This document shows, piece after piece, positions 23,471 to 36,000 of a stretch of DNA of 38,112 bases. This stretch comes from Gemmataceae bacterium (lineage in GTDB: Bacteria; Planctomycetota; Planctomycetia; Gemmatales; Gemmataceae). The position numbers were made by a program, and so were the translations under genes. Where the stretch lies: positions 1 to 38,112 of the forward strand of contig JAQGHQ010000434.1 of assembly GCA_028288765.1 (NCBI GenBank), written 5' to 3'. Position 1 is the first letter of the stretch. Every line of letters starts with the position of its first letter. Under the pieces are notes generated by a model that was not told the origin of the DNA, ran no database searches, and saw nothing but the letters and a program-made list of their open reading frames with translations.

Positions 23471-26400
23471 ATGATTTCCCGGTTCTTCATCGACCGCCCG
23501 ATCTTCGCGAACGTGATCGCCATCGTGACCGTCCTGTTCGGGGTCGTCGCCCTGTACCGGCTCCCGGTCGAGCGGTACCCGGCGATCACCCCGCCGACCG
23601 TCATGGTCACCACCACCTACCCCGGGGCGAACGCCCGGGTGGTGGCCGACACGGTCGCCGCGCCGATCGAGCAGGAGATCAACGGGGTGGAGAACATGAT
23701 GTACATGTCCTCCACCAGCTCGGCCGACGGGTCGTACTCGCTGACCATCACGTTCGAGATCGGGACCAACCTGGACGACGCCCAGGTGCTCGTCCAGAAC
23801 CGGCTGTCGGTCGCCGAGCCGCGCCTCCCGGAGGAGGTCCGGCGGCAGGGGATCACGGTCAAGAAGCAGTCGACGAACATCATCCTGGTCGTGTCCCTGA
23901 CGTCGGAGTCGAAGGCGTACGACGCGCTGTTCCTGTCGAACTACGCGTCGCTGCGGCTGCGGGACGAGCTGAGCCGGGTTCAGGGGGTCGGGGAGGTGAC
24001 GGTCAAGGGGGCCGGGTCGTACTCCATGCGGGTCTGGCTCGACCCGGACAAGCTGGCCGCCCGGCAGCTCACCACCCAGGACGTGGTGGCCGCCCTCGCC
24101 CGGCAGAACGTGCAGGTCGCGGCCGGCCAGGTCGGCCAGCCGCCGAACCCGCCGGGGCAGGCGTTCCAGATGACCGTCACCACCCTCGGCCGGCTGTCCG
24201 AGGCGAAGGAATTCGAAGGGATCGTCGTCCGGTCCGGGGGGGCCGGGCAGATCGTCTACCTGCGGGACGTCGCCCGGGTCGATCTCGGGGCCCAGACGTA
24301 CGACTCGTTCGAGTCCCGGTCCGGGATGGATTCGGCGAACGTCCTGGTCTACCAGCTGCCCGGGTCGAACGCCCTGGACGTGGCCCGGGGGGTCCGGGCG
24401 GCGATGGAGAAGATCGCCCCGTCGCTCCCGCAGGGGATGGAGTACAGCATCCCGTTCGACACCACCCGGTTCGTCAACGCGGCGATCAACAACGTGTACG
24501 AGACGCTGGCCGAGGCCGGGGTGCTAGTGCTGATCGTGATCCTGGTGTTCCTCCAGAGCTGGCGGGCCCTGCTCGTCCCGGCCACCACCGTCCCGGTGAC
24601 CATCGTCGGGGCGTTCGCGTTCATGCCGGTCCTGGGGTTCTCGGTCAACCTGCTCACCCTGTTCGGGCTGGTCCTGGCGATCGGGGTCGTGGTCGACGAC
24701 GCGATCGTGATCGTCGAGAACGCGAGCCACCACATCGAGCGCGGGCTGGCCCCCCGGGAGGCCACGATCCAGGCGATGGGCGAGGTGACCGGGCCGGTCA
24801 TCTCGATCACCCTGGTGCTCATGGCCGTGTTCATCCCGACCGCCTTCCTGCCGGGGATCACCGGCCAGCTGTACCGCCAGTTCGCCCTGACCATCGCCGC
24901 GACCGCGGTGATCAGCGCGGTCAACGCCCTCACCCTCAAGCCGGCCCAGTGCGCCCGGTACCTCCGCCCGCACGCCGGGCGGAACCTGTTCACCCGGATC
25001 TTCGACGCCGTCTACCGCCCGGTCGAGCGGGTGTACGCCTGGGCCGTCCGGCTGCTCCTGCGGGCGTGGTGGCTGGTCCTGGCCGTGTTCGTCGGGCTGG
25101 TCGTGTTCGCCGGGTGGCTGTACCAGCAGACCCCGACCGGGTTCCTCCCGACCGAGGACGAGGGGTACGTGATCATCGCCGTCCAGCTCCCGGACGCCGC
25201 CTCCCTCGACCGGACTCACGAGGTCGCGGAGCGGATGAACAAGGTGTTCGCCCGGTACCGGGACAAGGGGGGGGTGGAGAACTGGTTCGTGCTCGGCGGG
25301 CTGTCGCTGCTCGACGGGACCAACGCCCCGAACGGGGCGACCGCGTTCGCCACCTGGACCGACTGGGCGAAGCGGACCACCCCGGACATGCAGCAGCAGG
25401 CGCTGGTCAACGACCTCCAGATGGAATTCGCCCAGATGCAGGAGGCGTTCATCATCGTCATCGTCCCGCCGTCGATCCAGGGGCTCGGGTTCGCCGGCGG
25501 GTTCGAGATGAAGGTCGAGGACCGGGAGGGGGTCGGGCTGGACACCCTCCAGGAGCGGACCCAGGCGCTCATCGACGAGGCCCGGAAGCGGCCGGAGATC
25601 GACGCGATGCGGACGGCGAGCACGTTCCGGGCCGGGGTCCCCCAGGTGTACCTGAACATCGACCGGGTGAAGGCGGAGAAGATGGGGGTGATGATGAACG
25701 ACGTGTTCGCCGCCCTCCAGGCCAACCTCGGGTCGGTGTACGTGAACGACTTCAACAAGTTCGACCGGACGTACCAGGTCCGGGTCCAGGCGGACGCCCG
25801 GTTCCGGGGCGATTCCGGGCTGATCCGCCGGCTGGAGGTCCGCAACCTGGCCGGCGGGCGGGTGCCCCTCGGCACGCTCCTGGCAGTCGAACCCCGGGTC
25901 GGGCCGCTGTCGGTCACCCGGTACAACCTGTACCCGACGGCCGCGATCAACGGCGGGGCCGCCGCGGGGGTCAGCAGCGGGGACGCGCTCAAGGCGATGG
26001 AGGAGACCGCCGACCGGGTCCTGCCGCGGTCGATGGGGTACGAGTGGACGGCAATCGCCCTCCAGGAGAAGCGGGTGAGCGGGGAGGCGGTGCTGGTGTT
26101 CGGCCTGGCCGTCCTGTTCGTGTACCTCGTGCTGTCGGCCCAGTACGAGAGCTGGCTGCTCCCACTGGCCGTGATCCTCGTCGTCCCCCTCGGCCTGCTC
26201 GGGGTGGTCGGGGCGGTGAACGTCAAGACGCTCTTGAGCACGGTCATTCCCGGCGTCCAGCCGATGGACAACAACGTCTACACCCAGATCGGGATCGTCC
26301 TGATCATCGCCCTGGCGAGCAAGAACGCGATCCTGATCGTGGAGTTCGCCCGGGAGCTGCGGCTGGCCGGGCGGAGCGTCCGGGAGGCGGCGGTGGAGGC

Positions 26401-26797
26401 GGCCCGGCTCCGGTTCCGGCCGATCGTCATGACCAGCTTCGCGTTCATCCTCGGGGTGGTCCCGCTGGTGTTCGCGACCGGGGCCGGGGCGGCGAGCCGG
26501 CAGTCGCTCGGGACCGCGGTGTTCGGCGGGATGATCACCTCGACCGTCCTGGCGGTGTTCTTCGTGCCGGTGTTCTACGTCGCGATCCAGTCGCTGATCG
26601 AGCTGTGGAGCGGCCCGCCGATGCCGGTCCCCGTGGCGGAGGACTGGACCCCGGCGGCCGGCCACGGCCCGGTCGGGGCCGCGGGCAAGATCCCCGCCCC
26701 GGTGGAGACCAACGGGGTTGAGACGGACGGCGTGCCGGCGAAAGAGCACACGCCCGCGGTCCCGGGTGAGGGCGAGCGGAATGGCGAAGGGTCGTGA
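23471..26797 (+). CDS. RND efflux pump, AcrB/HAE1-type permease
   Basis: An 1108-residue proton-driven exporter of the hydrophobe/amphiphile efflux family. ATG at 23471 gives MISRFFIDRPIFANVIAIVT, the family's standard start. The frame is open upstream, but this is the conserved N-terminus. Proton-relay residues are present: Asp409 and Asp410 (AIGVVVDDAIVIVENA) and Lys951 (ALASKNAILIVEFA), matching AcrB Asp407, Asp408 and Lys940. Twelve membrane helices and two large periplasmic loops are visible, and MTSFAFILGVVPLVFATGAG is a typical late motif. The C-terminus has a polar Pro/Glu-rich tail. It works with the adaptor upstream. No outer-membrane factor gene follows, so that channel must be encoded elsewhere. 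Confidence 0.95.
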   Translation: MISRFFIDRPIFANVIAIVTVLFGVVALYRLPVERYPAITPPTVMVTTTYPGANARVVADTVAAPIEQEINGVENMMYMSSTSSADGSYSLTITFEIGTNLDDAQVLVQNRLSVAEPRLPEEVRRQGITVKKQSTNIILVVSLTSESKAYDALFLSNYASLRLRDELSRVQGVGEVTVKGAGSYSMRVWLDPDKLAARQLTTQDVVAALARQNVQVAAGQVGQPPNPPGQAFQMTVTTLGRLSEAKEFEGIVVRSGGAGQIVYLRDVARVDLGAQTYDSFESRSGMDSANVLVYQLPGSNALDVARGVRAAMEKIAPSLPQGMEYSIPFDTTRFVNAAINNVYETLAEAGVLVLIVILVFLQSWRALLVPATTVPVTIVGAFAFMPVLGFSVNLLTLFGLVLAIGVVVDDAIVIVENASHHIERGLAPREATIQAMGEVTGPVISITLVLMAVFIPTAFLPGITGQLYRQFALTIAATAVISAVNALTLKPAQCARYLRPHAGRNLFTRIFDAVYRPVERVYAWAVRLLLRAWWLVLAVFVGLVVFAGWLYQQTPTGFLPTEDEGYVIIAVQLPDAASLDRTHEVAERMNKVFARYRDKGGVENWFVLGGLSLLDGTNAPNGATAFATWTDWAKRTTPDMQQQALVNDLQMEFAQMQEAFIIVIVPPSIQGLGFAGGFEMKVEDREGVGLDTLQERTQALIDEARKRPEIDAMRTASTFRAGVPQVYLNIDRVKAEKMGVMMNDVFAALQANLGSVYVNDFNKFDRTYQVRVQADARFRGDSGLIRRLEVRNLAGGRVPLGTLLAVEPRVGPLSVTRYNLYPTAAINGGAAAGVSSGDALKAMEETADRVLPRSMGYEWTAIALQEKRVSGEAVLVFGLAVLFVYLVLSAQYESWLLPLAVILVVPLGLLGVVGAVNVKTLLSTVIPGVQPMDNNVYTQIGIVLIIALASKNAILIVEFARELRLAGRSVREAAVEAARLRFRPIVMTSFAFILGVVPLVFATGAGAASRQSLGTAVFGGMITSTVLAVFFVPVFYVAIQSLIELWSGPPMPVPVAEDWTPAAGHGPVGAAGKIPAPVETNGVETDGVPAKEHTPAVPGEGERNGEGS

Positions 26798-26832
26798 GGG
26801 ACGCGGGCGGGGTTGATTCCCGGCCCAACGTC

Positions 26833-26949
26833 GGGTGGCATGTCCACCGCTTTGGGTGGACATGGGTGTTTCTCGTCGGGCGGAGTCGTCCGCCCGACCC
26901 TGTCGTCCGGGCGCCTGCATGTCCACCCAAAGCAGTGGACATGCCACCC
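26833..26949. repeat. 32-bp inverted repeat with nested hairpins after the RND pump gene
   Basis: The arms at 26833-26864 and 26918-26949 are inverted copies with one mismatch in 32. Each arm contains its own hairpin (CATGTCCACC and GGTGGACATG around a 6-base loop in the left arm; the right arm carries the one mismatch). Between the arms is another perfect 10-bp hairpin, GTCGGGCGGA (26875-26884) with TCCGCCCGAC (26889-26898). The whole can fold as a multi-branched cruciform or as separate stems. Confidence 0.8.
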
Positions 26950-26952
26950 GAC

Positions 26953-27013
26953 CGCCCGCCCAAACGGAACACGCCCCGGGTGACTCCCGGGGCGTGTTCC
27001 GTTTGGGCGGGCG
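26953..27013. terminator. 28-bp perfect hairpin between convergent genes, probable bidirectional terminator
   Basis: The arms at 26953-26980 and 26986-27013 are perfectly complementary over 28 bases with a 5-base loop (TGACT). The hairpin ends 5 bases before the stop-codon end of the giant minus-strand gene and lies about 155 bases after the pump stop. There is no T tract on either side, so it may block run-through or protect the 3' end rather than act as a classical terminator. Confidence 0.6.
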
Positions 27014-27017
27014 TCGG

Positions 27018-30000
27018 TCACCCGACGTACACGCCCCCGAGGTACCCGGGCTGGGCGTCGAACGAGAAGAGCGGGTCGAGGAAATCCCCGTCGACCAGGT
27101 TCTTCCCGCTGTAGGCGGTGACGGTCGCCCCGCCGTCCGTGCCGGACCCGGTGACGACGTCGGCGAACTGGTCGCCGTTCAGGTTCTTGGCCGTGACCCG
27201 GATCCCGCCGCGGTTATTCAGGTCCCCGGCGAAGAAGTTCGCGATCGGGGTGTTGAGCGCCGCCGTCGGGCTGGTGGACAGGAGCGTCTGGCCGGAGATC
27301 ACCAGGACCCGGGGCCCGCCGCCCGGCCCGGCCCCGAAGATCAGGTCCCCGTACCCGTCCCCGTTCACGTCCCCGATCGTTACGTACGCCCCGTTCCGGA
27401 GGGCCGGCTCGAACGCGAAGAAGTCCGAGATCGGGTGGTACAGGACGCCCTTCGCGAGGTGGGCCCCGTCGTAGTACGAGATCCGCGGCCCGCCCCCGAA
27501 CCCGGCCGAGACCACCAGGTCGGCGAACCCGTCCCCGTTCACATCCCCGACCGCGGCCCGGGCCCCGCCCCGGAAGTTCGGGTCGTCGATCCCGAAGAAG
27601 TTCGCGGACAGAGCGAAGGTCTTGCCGCTCAGGATCTCGACCCGCGGGCCGCCGCCTTCGTCGGGGGTGATGACGATGTCGTCGAACCCCTTCTTGTGGA
27701 TGTCCCCGACGGCGACGAACACCCCGCCGGTGAACGACCCGAACGGCTGGTAGTCCAGGATCGTCTTGCCGGTCGCCCCGTCGATCACCACCACCGAGGC
27801 GGTGATCCCCGGCCCGGTCCCGACCACGTAGTCGGGCACCCCGTCCCCGGTCACATCCCCGACCGCGACCCGCAGCCCGCCGGTGAACCCGACGCTGGCC
27901 GGGTCCACCAGGCCGTGGTACCCGGCCGGGAACGGGACGGCGGTGAACGTGGCCGCCCCGGTCTGGTTGAACACCTGGAGGACCGGCGAGCCGGCCGGCC
28001 CGGTCCCGACCGCGAAGATACTGGGCAGGACGGTGGGCGTGGGGTTCGGCACCACCCCCGTGACCACCGTGATCGGGCTGCTCGTCCCGGTGAGCGTCCC
28101 CTGGGTGGCGGTGACAGTGAACGTCCCGGCCTCGATAAACGTGACCGTGATGTTCGCCACACCGTTCGCGAACACCACGGTGGCCGGGGCGACCGTGGAC
28201 GTCCCGCCCGGCTGGACGGTGATCGTCAGCGGCTGTCCGTCGAGGTTGTTCGCCGGGTTCCCGTTCGCGTCCAGGGCCTGGACGGTGACCGGGACCGGGT
28301 TGCCGGCGGCGAACGACCCGGCCGCCGGGGTGACGACGATTTGTGTCGCCGGCCCGGGGCTGACCGAGACGGTCGCCGACCCGGTCAGCGGCGGGTTCGA
28401 CGGGGTCGTCAGGTCCGGCCCGGTCGCGGTGAGGTGGACCGACCCGGCGACGGCGAACTGGCCGCTGAACGTCGCCACCCCGTTGGTCATGGTGACCGAG
28501 CCGGGGAGGGTGGCCGCGGCCCCCGTGCTGGTGATCGACACCGGCCCGGTGTAGCCCGTCGGGTTCCCGAACCGGTCCTCGGCGGTCAACGTGAACGACT
28601 GGGAGGCCGGGGCGTTCACCACGTACGTCGACTGGTCGAAGGCGAACTGGGACGCGGCGGCCGCCGACACGAGCGTCGTCCAGCTCGTCCCGTTGAGCTG
28701 GGTCGACGGCGGGGTCGGGGTGAAGGTGACGAGCACGGTTTCGGCCCCGGCCGTGTGGAAGACCAGGTTCGGAATCGTCGCCACCCCGTTCACGAGCTGG
28801 GCGGTGACCGGGGTGAACGTCCCGGTCCCCGGGGCCGCGGTCAGGGTCACCGTCCCCCTGAAGGCGCTCAGGAGGGAATTGCTCCCGTCGAGGGCCTTGA
28901 TGGTGACCGACACCGGGGTCCCGGCGGTCGCGGTGGTCGGGAACGAGGTCACGGACAGGTGGTTGTTGGTCGTCGAGTTCAGCGTGACGGTGGTGTGGTA
29001 CTGGTCGACGACCGCCTGCCCGTTCACGGCGTCCCCGTCCTGGTTCATCAGGTTCCCGGCCGGGTCGGTGATCGTCGGGATGTTGGACCCGTTCGGGTTG
29101 TACCCGATGGTCAGGCTGTACGCCCCGACGACCGACTGGGACGGGAAGGTGATCGCGAACTTGTCCCGCAGGTCGGCCCCCTGGGCGTTGATGTCGGGGA
29201 TCTCGGTCACGCTGATGTTGTTGATCACCACCCCGTTCGGGTCGAGCAGGCGGACGGTGGCCGGGGTGAACGTCTGCGGGTCGACCGGCCCGCTCCACTG
29301 CACGTCGATTTCGGTGGACGGGCCGCCGACCGGGTTCGGGTTGGCGAGGCCGATCACCCGCGGGCCGGGCTGGGCCTGGACGTTGAATTGGGGGACCGCG
29401 TCGCCCAGCCGGATCCCGAACGACCCCCGGCCGAAGGTGCTGGCGACCAGTAGGTTCAGCCCGCCGGACTGCACCGGCAGTCCGGTGTTCGGGTCGATGT
29501 TCCCGAGCGCCAGGTTGAGGGAGGTGACGTGGGCGTTCGGCAGGTAGCCCCCGTCCGGCAGGTTGTAGCTGATGTTGGTGGCCGGGTCGACGTACGTCGA
29601 GGCGGCCGGGAAGTACGTCCAGGTGGCCCCGAAGTCGAGGGACCGGAACACCCCGCCCTCGCCGCCGACGTAGAGGACCGGGAAGGTGGGGCTGGCCGGG
29701 TCCCCGGGGGCGACCGGGACCGCGTACCGCCAGTCGGCCGCGATCGAGGTCAGGTACTGCAGGGTCGGGTTCTGGTCGGCCGCGTTCCCGAACACCGGCT
29801 GGGTGAGCTGGAACAGGTTCCCGGAGATGTTCTGCCACGGGGTGCTGGTGTCGAACGCGTCGGCCTTGTAGTACACCCCGTTGGCGGTCACCGCGAAGGC
29901 GTCCGTGCTCCCCCGCTTCGGGTCGGTCACGATCTGCGCGACGCCCGACCCGTCCAGGCCCCTGGAAATGTTCAGCCACGGGGCCCCGCCGGTCCGGGAG

Positions 30001-33000
30001 ACGAAGATCCGCCCGCCGGACGTCCCGGCGTAGATGAAGTCGTCGAGCAGCCCGGTCGAGCTCGCGTCCGAGTTCGGGGCCCCGAACGACACGGCCGGGG
30101 CGTACGTCCCGTCCAGGGTGGCCCCGTACTGCCCGAGAGCCCCGAACGTCCCCCCGCCCGGCCCGGTGAAGTTGTTCGGCTGCCCGATCGGGAACCAGTT
30201 GAGCCCCTGGTCGGTCGTCCGGAACAGCCGCCCGACGCCGGCGTTGTTCCCCGGGGCGCTGATGATGATCCCCTTGTTGTCGACCGGGTTGACGGCGAAG
30301 TTCGCCCCGCCCACGAACCCCCACTGGCCGACGTTGTTGCTCGGGTCGTCGGTCACTCCCCCGAACTGGGTCTGGTTCTGGAGTAGCCCGGTCGTGCGGC
30401 CCGAGACCCCGGTGCGTGGGTCGTTCACCTCGAAAAACGTCTGGGCGGTAGCCGGCCCGCAGCACGGCCACTTGTACATGTACGTGGTCCCGGACCCGGT
30501 CTGGTCGGTGGCCACCCCGGTCCCGTCCCCGAGCGACCCGGACCACCCGATCTGCCCGGTCTGGAGGGGGTTGCTCGGACTGGCCGGGAACCCGTTGTCC
30601 TGGGCCATCCCGTAGAACATCGACCCGGCGATGTCGGCGGCCAGCTGGCTCGGCTGGGTCGCCCCGTAGTAGAACTGGGCGGTCTGGAGGTTCCCGTTCC
30701 GGATCGCCACCCCCCCGGCGTTCGGGGTCGGGGCGAACCCGATCCCTGTGTTCAGGGTCCCGTCCCCGTTGTCGACCGAACTGGCCACCCCCTGATCGTC
30801 CCCGACGATCAGCCTGGTCTTCCCGGTGAGCGGGTCGATCATCGTGATGATCCGGTGGACGTCGGTATCGACCTCGGCGGAGAAGGGGGCGTAGGTGGCC
30901 CCGAACCCGGTGTTCTGGATGCGCGCGATGTTCGTGAAGAACGAGTCGCTGTTCGACGCGAACGGGTTGAACGGGTTCCGGTAGAAGTTGATATAGCCGG
31001 TGTTCACGCTCGGGCTGAAGAACCCGTACGGCTTCCCGGGGCCGGTCGTGTTCGTGACCGGCTTGATCAGGACCGACCCGCTCCCCTGGGTGAACTGGAC
31101 GGTCCCCCCGTCCGGTCGCTGGTTGCTGTACGCGGACAGGTTCTGGGAATCTTCGAGCAGGGTGGTGTCGACCCGGATGAACCCGCCCAGAGGCTGCCGG
31201 GTCCCGTCGTTCGTCCCGCCGATGTAGACGACGTTCGGGTTCTGCGGGTCGATCGCGATCGCCTGGTCGTAGTTCCCCTGGGCGAACTTCGGCGGCGACC
31301 CGAACGGGTCGTGCTGGGGGGCGTTGACGTTGTTCGTCCCGAATCCGCCGTTAAAGGGGGTCCGGAGCTCGGGCAGGTACACCCGGGTCCAGTTGGCCCC
31401 GAAGTCCTTGGTCATGTACAGGCCGTCGAACAGGTCGTTCGCCCCGGCCACCAGGGCGTATAGCCAGCCCTCGTAGTTCAGGTTCTTGATCCGGTCCCCG
31501 ACGACGAGGGCCGGGGCGACCAGGGAGATCCGGCCCTTCGCCCCGTTCGGGGTGGTGCTCGGGTTGATCGGGATTTGTGGGGTCGCGGGCACGTCCCCGT
31601 CCCGGAACTGCGGGTTCTGGGCCAGCCCGCTGGTCAGGAGCATGCTGGCCGCCCCCGGGGCCCCGGCGGTGAAGAACACCCCCTGGCCGCGGATCGCGGC
31701 GTAGAGCACCTGGAGGTTCCCGTTCGCCCCGGCGCTGCCGGCCGCGAGGGCCACGTCGGTCGCGTTCCCGGACTGGATTTGGCGCCAGCTCAGCCCGCCG
31801 TCGTTGGACCGCCAGACCCCGCTCGCCCCGGGCTTGCCGTTGCTCAGGGCGGCGTACATGACCAGCTTCCCGCCCGGGGTCGGGGTCGGGTCGATGATCA
31901 CCTTGAACGCGCTCGCCCCGACGAACAGGTGGTCCCGGTTGGCGCTCTGGATCGGGTAGATGGTCCCCGTCGCGTCCGCGTTCATCGTGCTGTCGAGCAC
32001 GCTCCACGTCCGCCCCCCGTCGGTCGAGAGGAGGAACCCGATCCCGGGGGTCCCGGTGTCCCCTTCCCCGGTGGCCGCGATCACCACCGACTGGTTCGGG
32101 TCGTTGTTCCGGGGGAAGACCGCGATGCTCCCGATGTTGATCGCGAACGTCGGGCCGTTGTCGGTCAGCGGGATCCACCGCGGGCCTTGCGGGTCGGTGG
32201 TCAGGAAGTTGGTCGTCTTCCAGATCCCCCCGCTCGCCCCGCCGATGAACACCGTGTTCCCGGACGGGTCCGACGGGTCGACCGCCAGCCCGGTCGTCCG
32301 GGACGAGTTCCCGTTCCCGTTCTCGGACGCCGGCCCGATCGGGGTCCACACCTGCTGGGTGAGGGGGATGCTCGGGTTCTGCGTGAAGACCCGGAACCCG
32401 AGGCTGACCCGGTCCGCGACCGACTCCCCGAGCCCCGTCCCGGAGAGTACGTGCGGGAGGGTCAGGGAGAAGTCCTTGAGGGTCCCGGTCTGGCTCCCGC
32501 TGTTCGTGATCTCCAGCGTCCAGGTCCCCTTACTGCTCAGCCCGTTCAGGGTGGTCCCGAGCGGGAACTGGGGGTTGAACGCCCCGGCGGCCGGGTTGTA
32601 CGGGGGCCGGGCGCTGGTGATCGGGGTGCTCAGCGGGTGGTCGTTCAACCGGGTCCCGGTGAAGTCGTTCTGGTTCGCCTGACCCTGGCCGGTCAGCCCG
32701 GAGAACAGCGTCACCCGTTCGCCGTGCGGGCCGACCAGGACCGCGGTCAGGTCCGGGTCGTTCGGGTAGGTGATGTTCAGGAGCACCTGGATCAGCTGGG
32801 ACCCGGCCAGCGAGTTCGGGTTGATCAGCTGTTGGATCAGGTAGTCGTCGGGGACGTTGATCGTCAGCCCGACCTTCCCGTTCGCCGGGATGAGCGCGTT
32901 CAGGACGCCGGTCGTGTACGTGGTCGTGGTCGTCGCCCCGGTGGCCGGGTTACCCCCCCGGAGGACGTCCACCCCGGCGTTCAGGTTGGTGTCCACCTTG

Positions 33001-36000
33001 GACCCGGTCCCGGCCACGGTCAGGTCCGACCGGAAGTCGAACCGGTACGTGCCGGCCGGCTGGGCGGGGAAGGTCAGGGTGTACTGCTGCGGGTTCCCGG
33101 TCACCGGGACGACCGTGACCGGGCCGACCGGCCCGGTCGGCCCGGTCATGGTGACGTTGGCCGCGGTGAACGTGCCGACCGGGACGGTGTGGTCGAACGT
33201 CACCGTCTGGGTGGTGGTAGCGGCCGAGTAGGTGGCGATCAGCCGGGGGACGTTCGCCGAGGTGATGTAATTGTTCTGCGTGTCCGGGCCGAGCTCGAGC
33301 GTGTACGTCCCGTCGACCACCTGGGGCGGGAACGAGATCCGGAACACCCGCTTGGCCAGGTTCGCCGGGGTCCCGGCCGGGTCCGGGGTGATGGTGAACG
33401 GGCCGCTGATCGGGCCGGCCGGGCCGGTCATCCGGAGCACGTTCGCCGCGGTGAACGTGGCCGGGTCGATGTCCCGGTCGAAGGTCACGTCGATCGCCCC
33501 ACTGCCGGCGTTCAGCACCAGGTTGTCGGTGGTCCCGGCGGGCTGGCCGGGGACGGCCGACCCGATCACGTTCGGGCCGGGGACGATCAGCGGCAGGGTG
33601 GTCGGGTCGTACGGCCCGGAGAACGGCACGCCGTTCGTCGGGGTGGGGACGGAAAACGCGTCCCGGGTCTCCCCCTCGACGGCGTTGGCGTTCTGGTCCA
33701 TCACGTTCCCGCTGACCAGGCCTGACGGCTGGAACGACGGGTTGGAGACGACGGCCCCGAGCTGGTCGGTGAACGACAGGGACCAGTCGAACAGGGTCCC
33801 GAAGTCGGCCAGCGCGAGGTCGTCGAGCCGCAGGGTCCAGGTCCCACTGACGGACTGACCGGTGAGCGCGGCGAGCGGGGTCTCGGGCTGGAACGCCCCG
33901 GTGAACGGGGGCGACCCGGCCGAGATCGGGATGGTGGCCGAGTCCGAGAAGGTGGTGTTCGTGTAGTCGTGGCCGGACCCACCCTCCCGGTTAGACAGGA
34001 CGACCGAGGTGGTCCCGTCCGGGGCGATCAGGGTGAACCGGAGGTCGCTGTCGAAGGTGTGCGTCAGGTCGATGTGGACGGTGACCGTGCCGACCCGCGG
34101 GGCGCCGGTCAGGGCCGGGATGGTGAGGACCGACAACGTCGTCCCGGCCGTCCCGGTCGGGGGCACCCGGAGGGGGGTGTCGGTCGAGGCGAACGTGGTC
34201 GGGGAGCCCTTCGCCGGGGTGATGTGCCGGACCCGGTCCTGGATGTTTGGGCCGACCGAGTAGCTGTACGTCCCGACCGCGCTCTGCGGGGTAGCGAACT
34301 TGACGAAGAAGGTGGTCGCGCTGGCCCCGAACCCGGCGACCGGGGTGACCGGGTCGGCCGGGGTGATCGGGTTCGTCGGGTCGAGGGCCACCGGGACCCC
34401 GTTGGTCCCGGCGCCGACCGCGGTGCTCGGGCTGCGGAAGAGGACCTGGATGTCGGCCGCGGTGAACGTGCTGACGTCGATCGGCCGGTCGAACGTGACC
34501 GTGAACCCGGTGAGCTGGCGGGTCCCGTCGGCCGCGAACGTGTTGTCGTAGGCGATCCCGGCCGTCCCCCCGGTGTTCTGGCCGGCGATCACCGGGCCCA
34601 TGTCCCCGGACAGGACCCGGGGGCCGGCGGCGGTCACCGCCGAGCCGATGTACACGCTCGACCCGGCCGCGTTGTCGTTCCCGGCCCAGAACCCGGAGAT
34701 CTTCCCCCCGGAGGCGATCACCGACGCCCGGGTCCCGACCAGGCTCGGGATCGCGAACTGGGGGATGTTCGTCGGGATCGGCTCGGCCACGATCGTCTTG
34801 TTGGTGATCGCGTCGATCACCGTCCGGTTGTTATTCAGGGTCACTTGGGGGCTGAACGTGGCCCCGCCGTCGAGGCTGGTGGCCACGAACGTGGCCACCC
34901 GGGCGTTCGCCGCGTCCGTCCGGGCGTCGTACCAGGTGACCACCACCGTCCCGGTCAGCTGGTCCACGGTGACGGCCGGGAGGAACTGGGTCCGGTTGCC
35001 CTCGGTGAAGTTGTCCGCGGCCGAGTCGTTGTTCACCCGGACCCCGGCACTCCAGGTCCTCCCGTTGTCGTCCGAGTGGCGCAGGAAGATGTTGGTGTCG
35101 ATGATGTTCCCGCCCTGGTCCTTGACCGGGACGGTGTACGCCGCGTACAGCCGCCCGCTGAACGGGGCGTACGACCCGAGGGTCTGGTCGTACGCCAGCG
35201 ACACCCCGGCCCCGACGCCGGTGACCGGGGAGGCGGTCGGCTTGTACGCGTTGGTGGCGTCGACACTCCCGGTCATGACCGAGGTGGTCACGACTTGCTG
35301 GGCCCCAAACGTGGGTGACCCCGGGCTGCTGCTGTTGACCTGCTTGGCGACGAACTTGAGCGACCAGAAGTTCAGGAACTGGGACGGGATGTCGTTGTTG
35401 GCGACGTTGATCCGGTCGTTCCGGGAGTCGAAGATCTCCAGCTTCCAGGTCCCGGACAGCTGGGCCGGGGTCATCCCGAAGAACTGGGACAGGTTGCCGC
35501 CTTCCGGCTGGAAGTTGGCGATATACGGGGCGACGTTGTTCGGGTCGTTGATCTGGCGGGGGGCCTCGTCGTCGAACACCGTCCCGACCGCCGGCCCGTT
35601 GACCGGGACGGTGGACTGCCGGCCGCCGCCGAACCCGTAGGTCGGGACGCCGAGGTTCGGGGCGGCATTCAGCCCCAAGTTCACCCCGTTCACCGACCGG
35701 ACGTTCCCGGCCCCGTCGAGCCGGTTCCGGACCAGGGTGATCCGGGTCCCGTCCGGGGCGACCAGGACGACGCTGACCTGGCCGATGTTCGGGTGGGTCA
35801 GGGCGATCGACACGTTCAGGTCGGTCAGGGGGCGGCCGTTCTGGAGGGTGCCCGGGTCGAAGAAGAAGTTCGGGTCGGTGGTCAGGTCGACCGGGATGGC
35901 GAGCGCGGTGGCGGTCGTGGCGGTGGTCAGTGCGCCCAGGTCGGGGCCGCTCGCGGCGGCCGGGCTTTCGGCGATCTCGTTGACCGTCGGGCCCTGGTCG

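Noticed and set aside
24524..26947. An 807-codon open frame on the minus strand opposite the RND pump
   Set aside because: It is Arg/Asp/Pro-rich with no recognisable domain and lies wholly opposite a conserved pump gene; long antisense frames are expected at this GC content.
26798..27017. The inverted repeats after the RND pump as an insertion-sequence or MITE end
   Set aside because: There is no transposase frame and no clear target duplication flanking the 32-bp arms; a MITE is not excluded, but a structured intergenic barrier is the simpler reading.
26835..29453. An 872-codon frame on the plus strand opposite the giant gene
   Set aside because: Low-complexity Val/Arg/Gly/Asp sequence with no motif; an antisense shadow.
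27214..30546. A 1110-codon frame on the minus strand in another phase of the giant gene
   Set aside because: It shares the strand of the giant gene but is frame-shifted, is extremely Arg/Gly/Pro/Asp-rich and has no domain, whereas the giant frame shows clear modules throughout.
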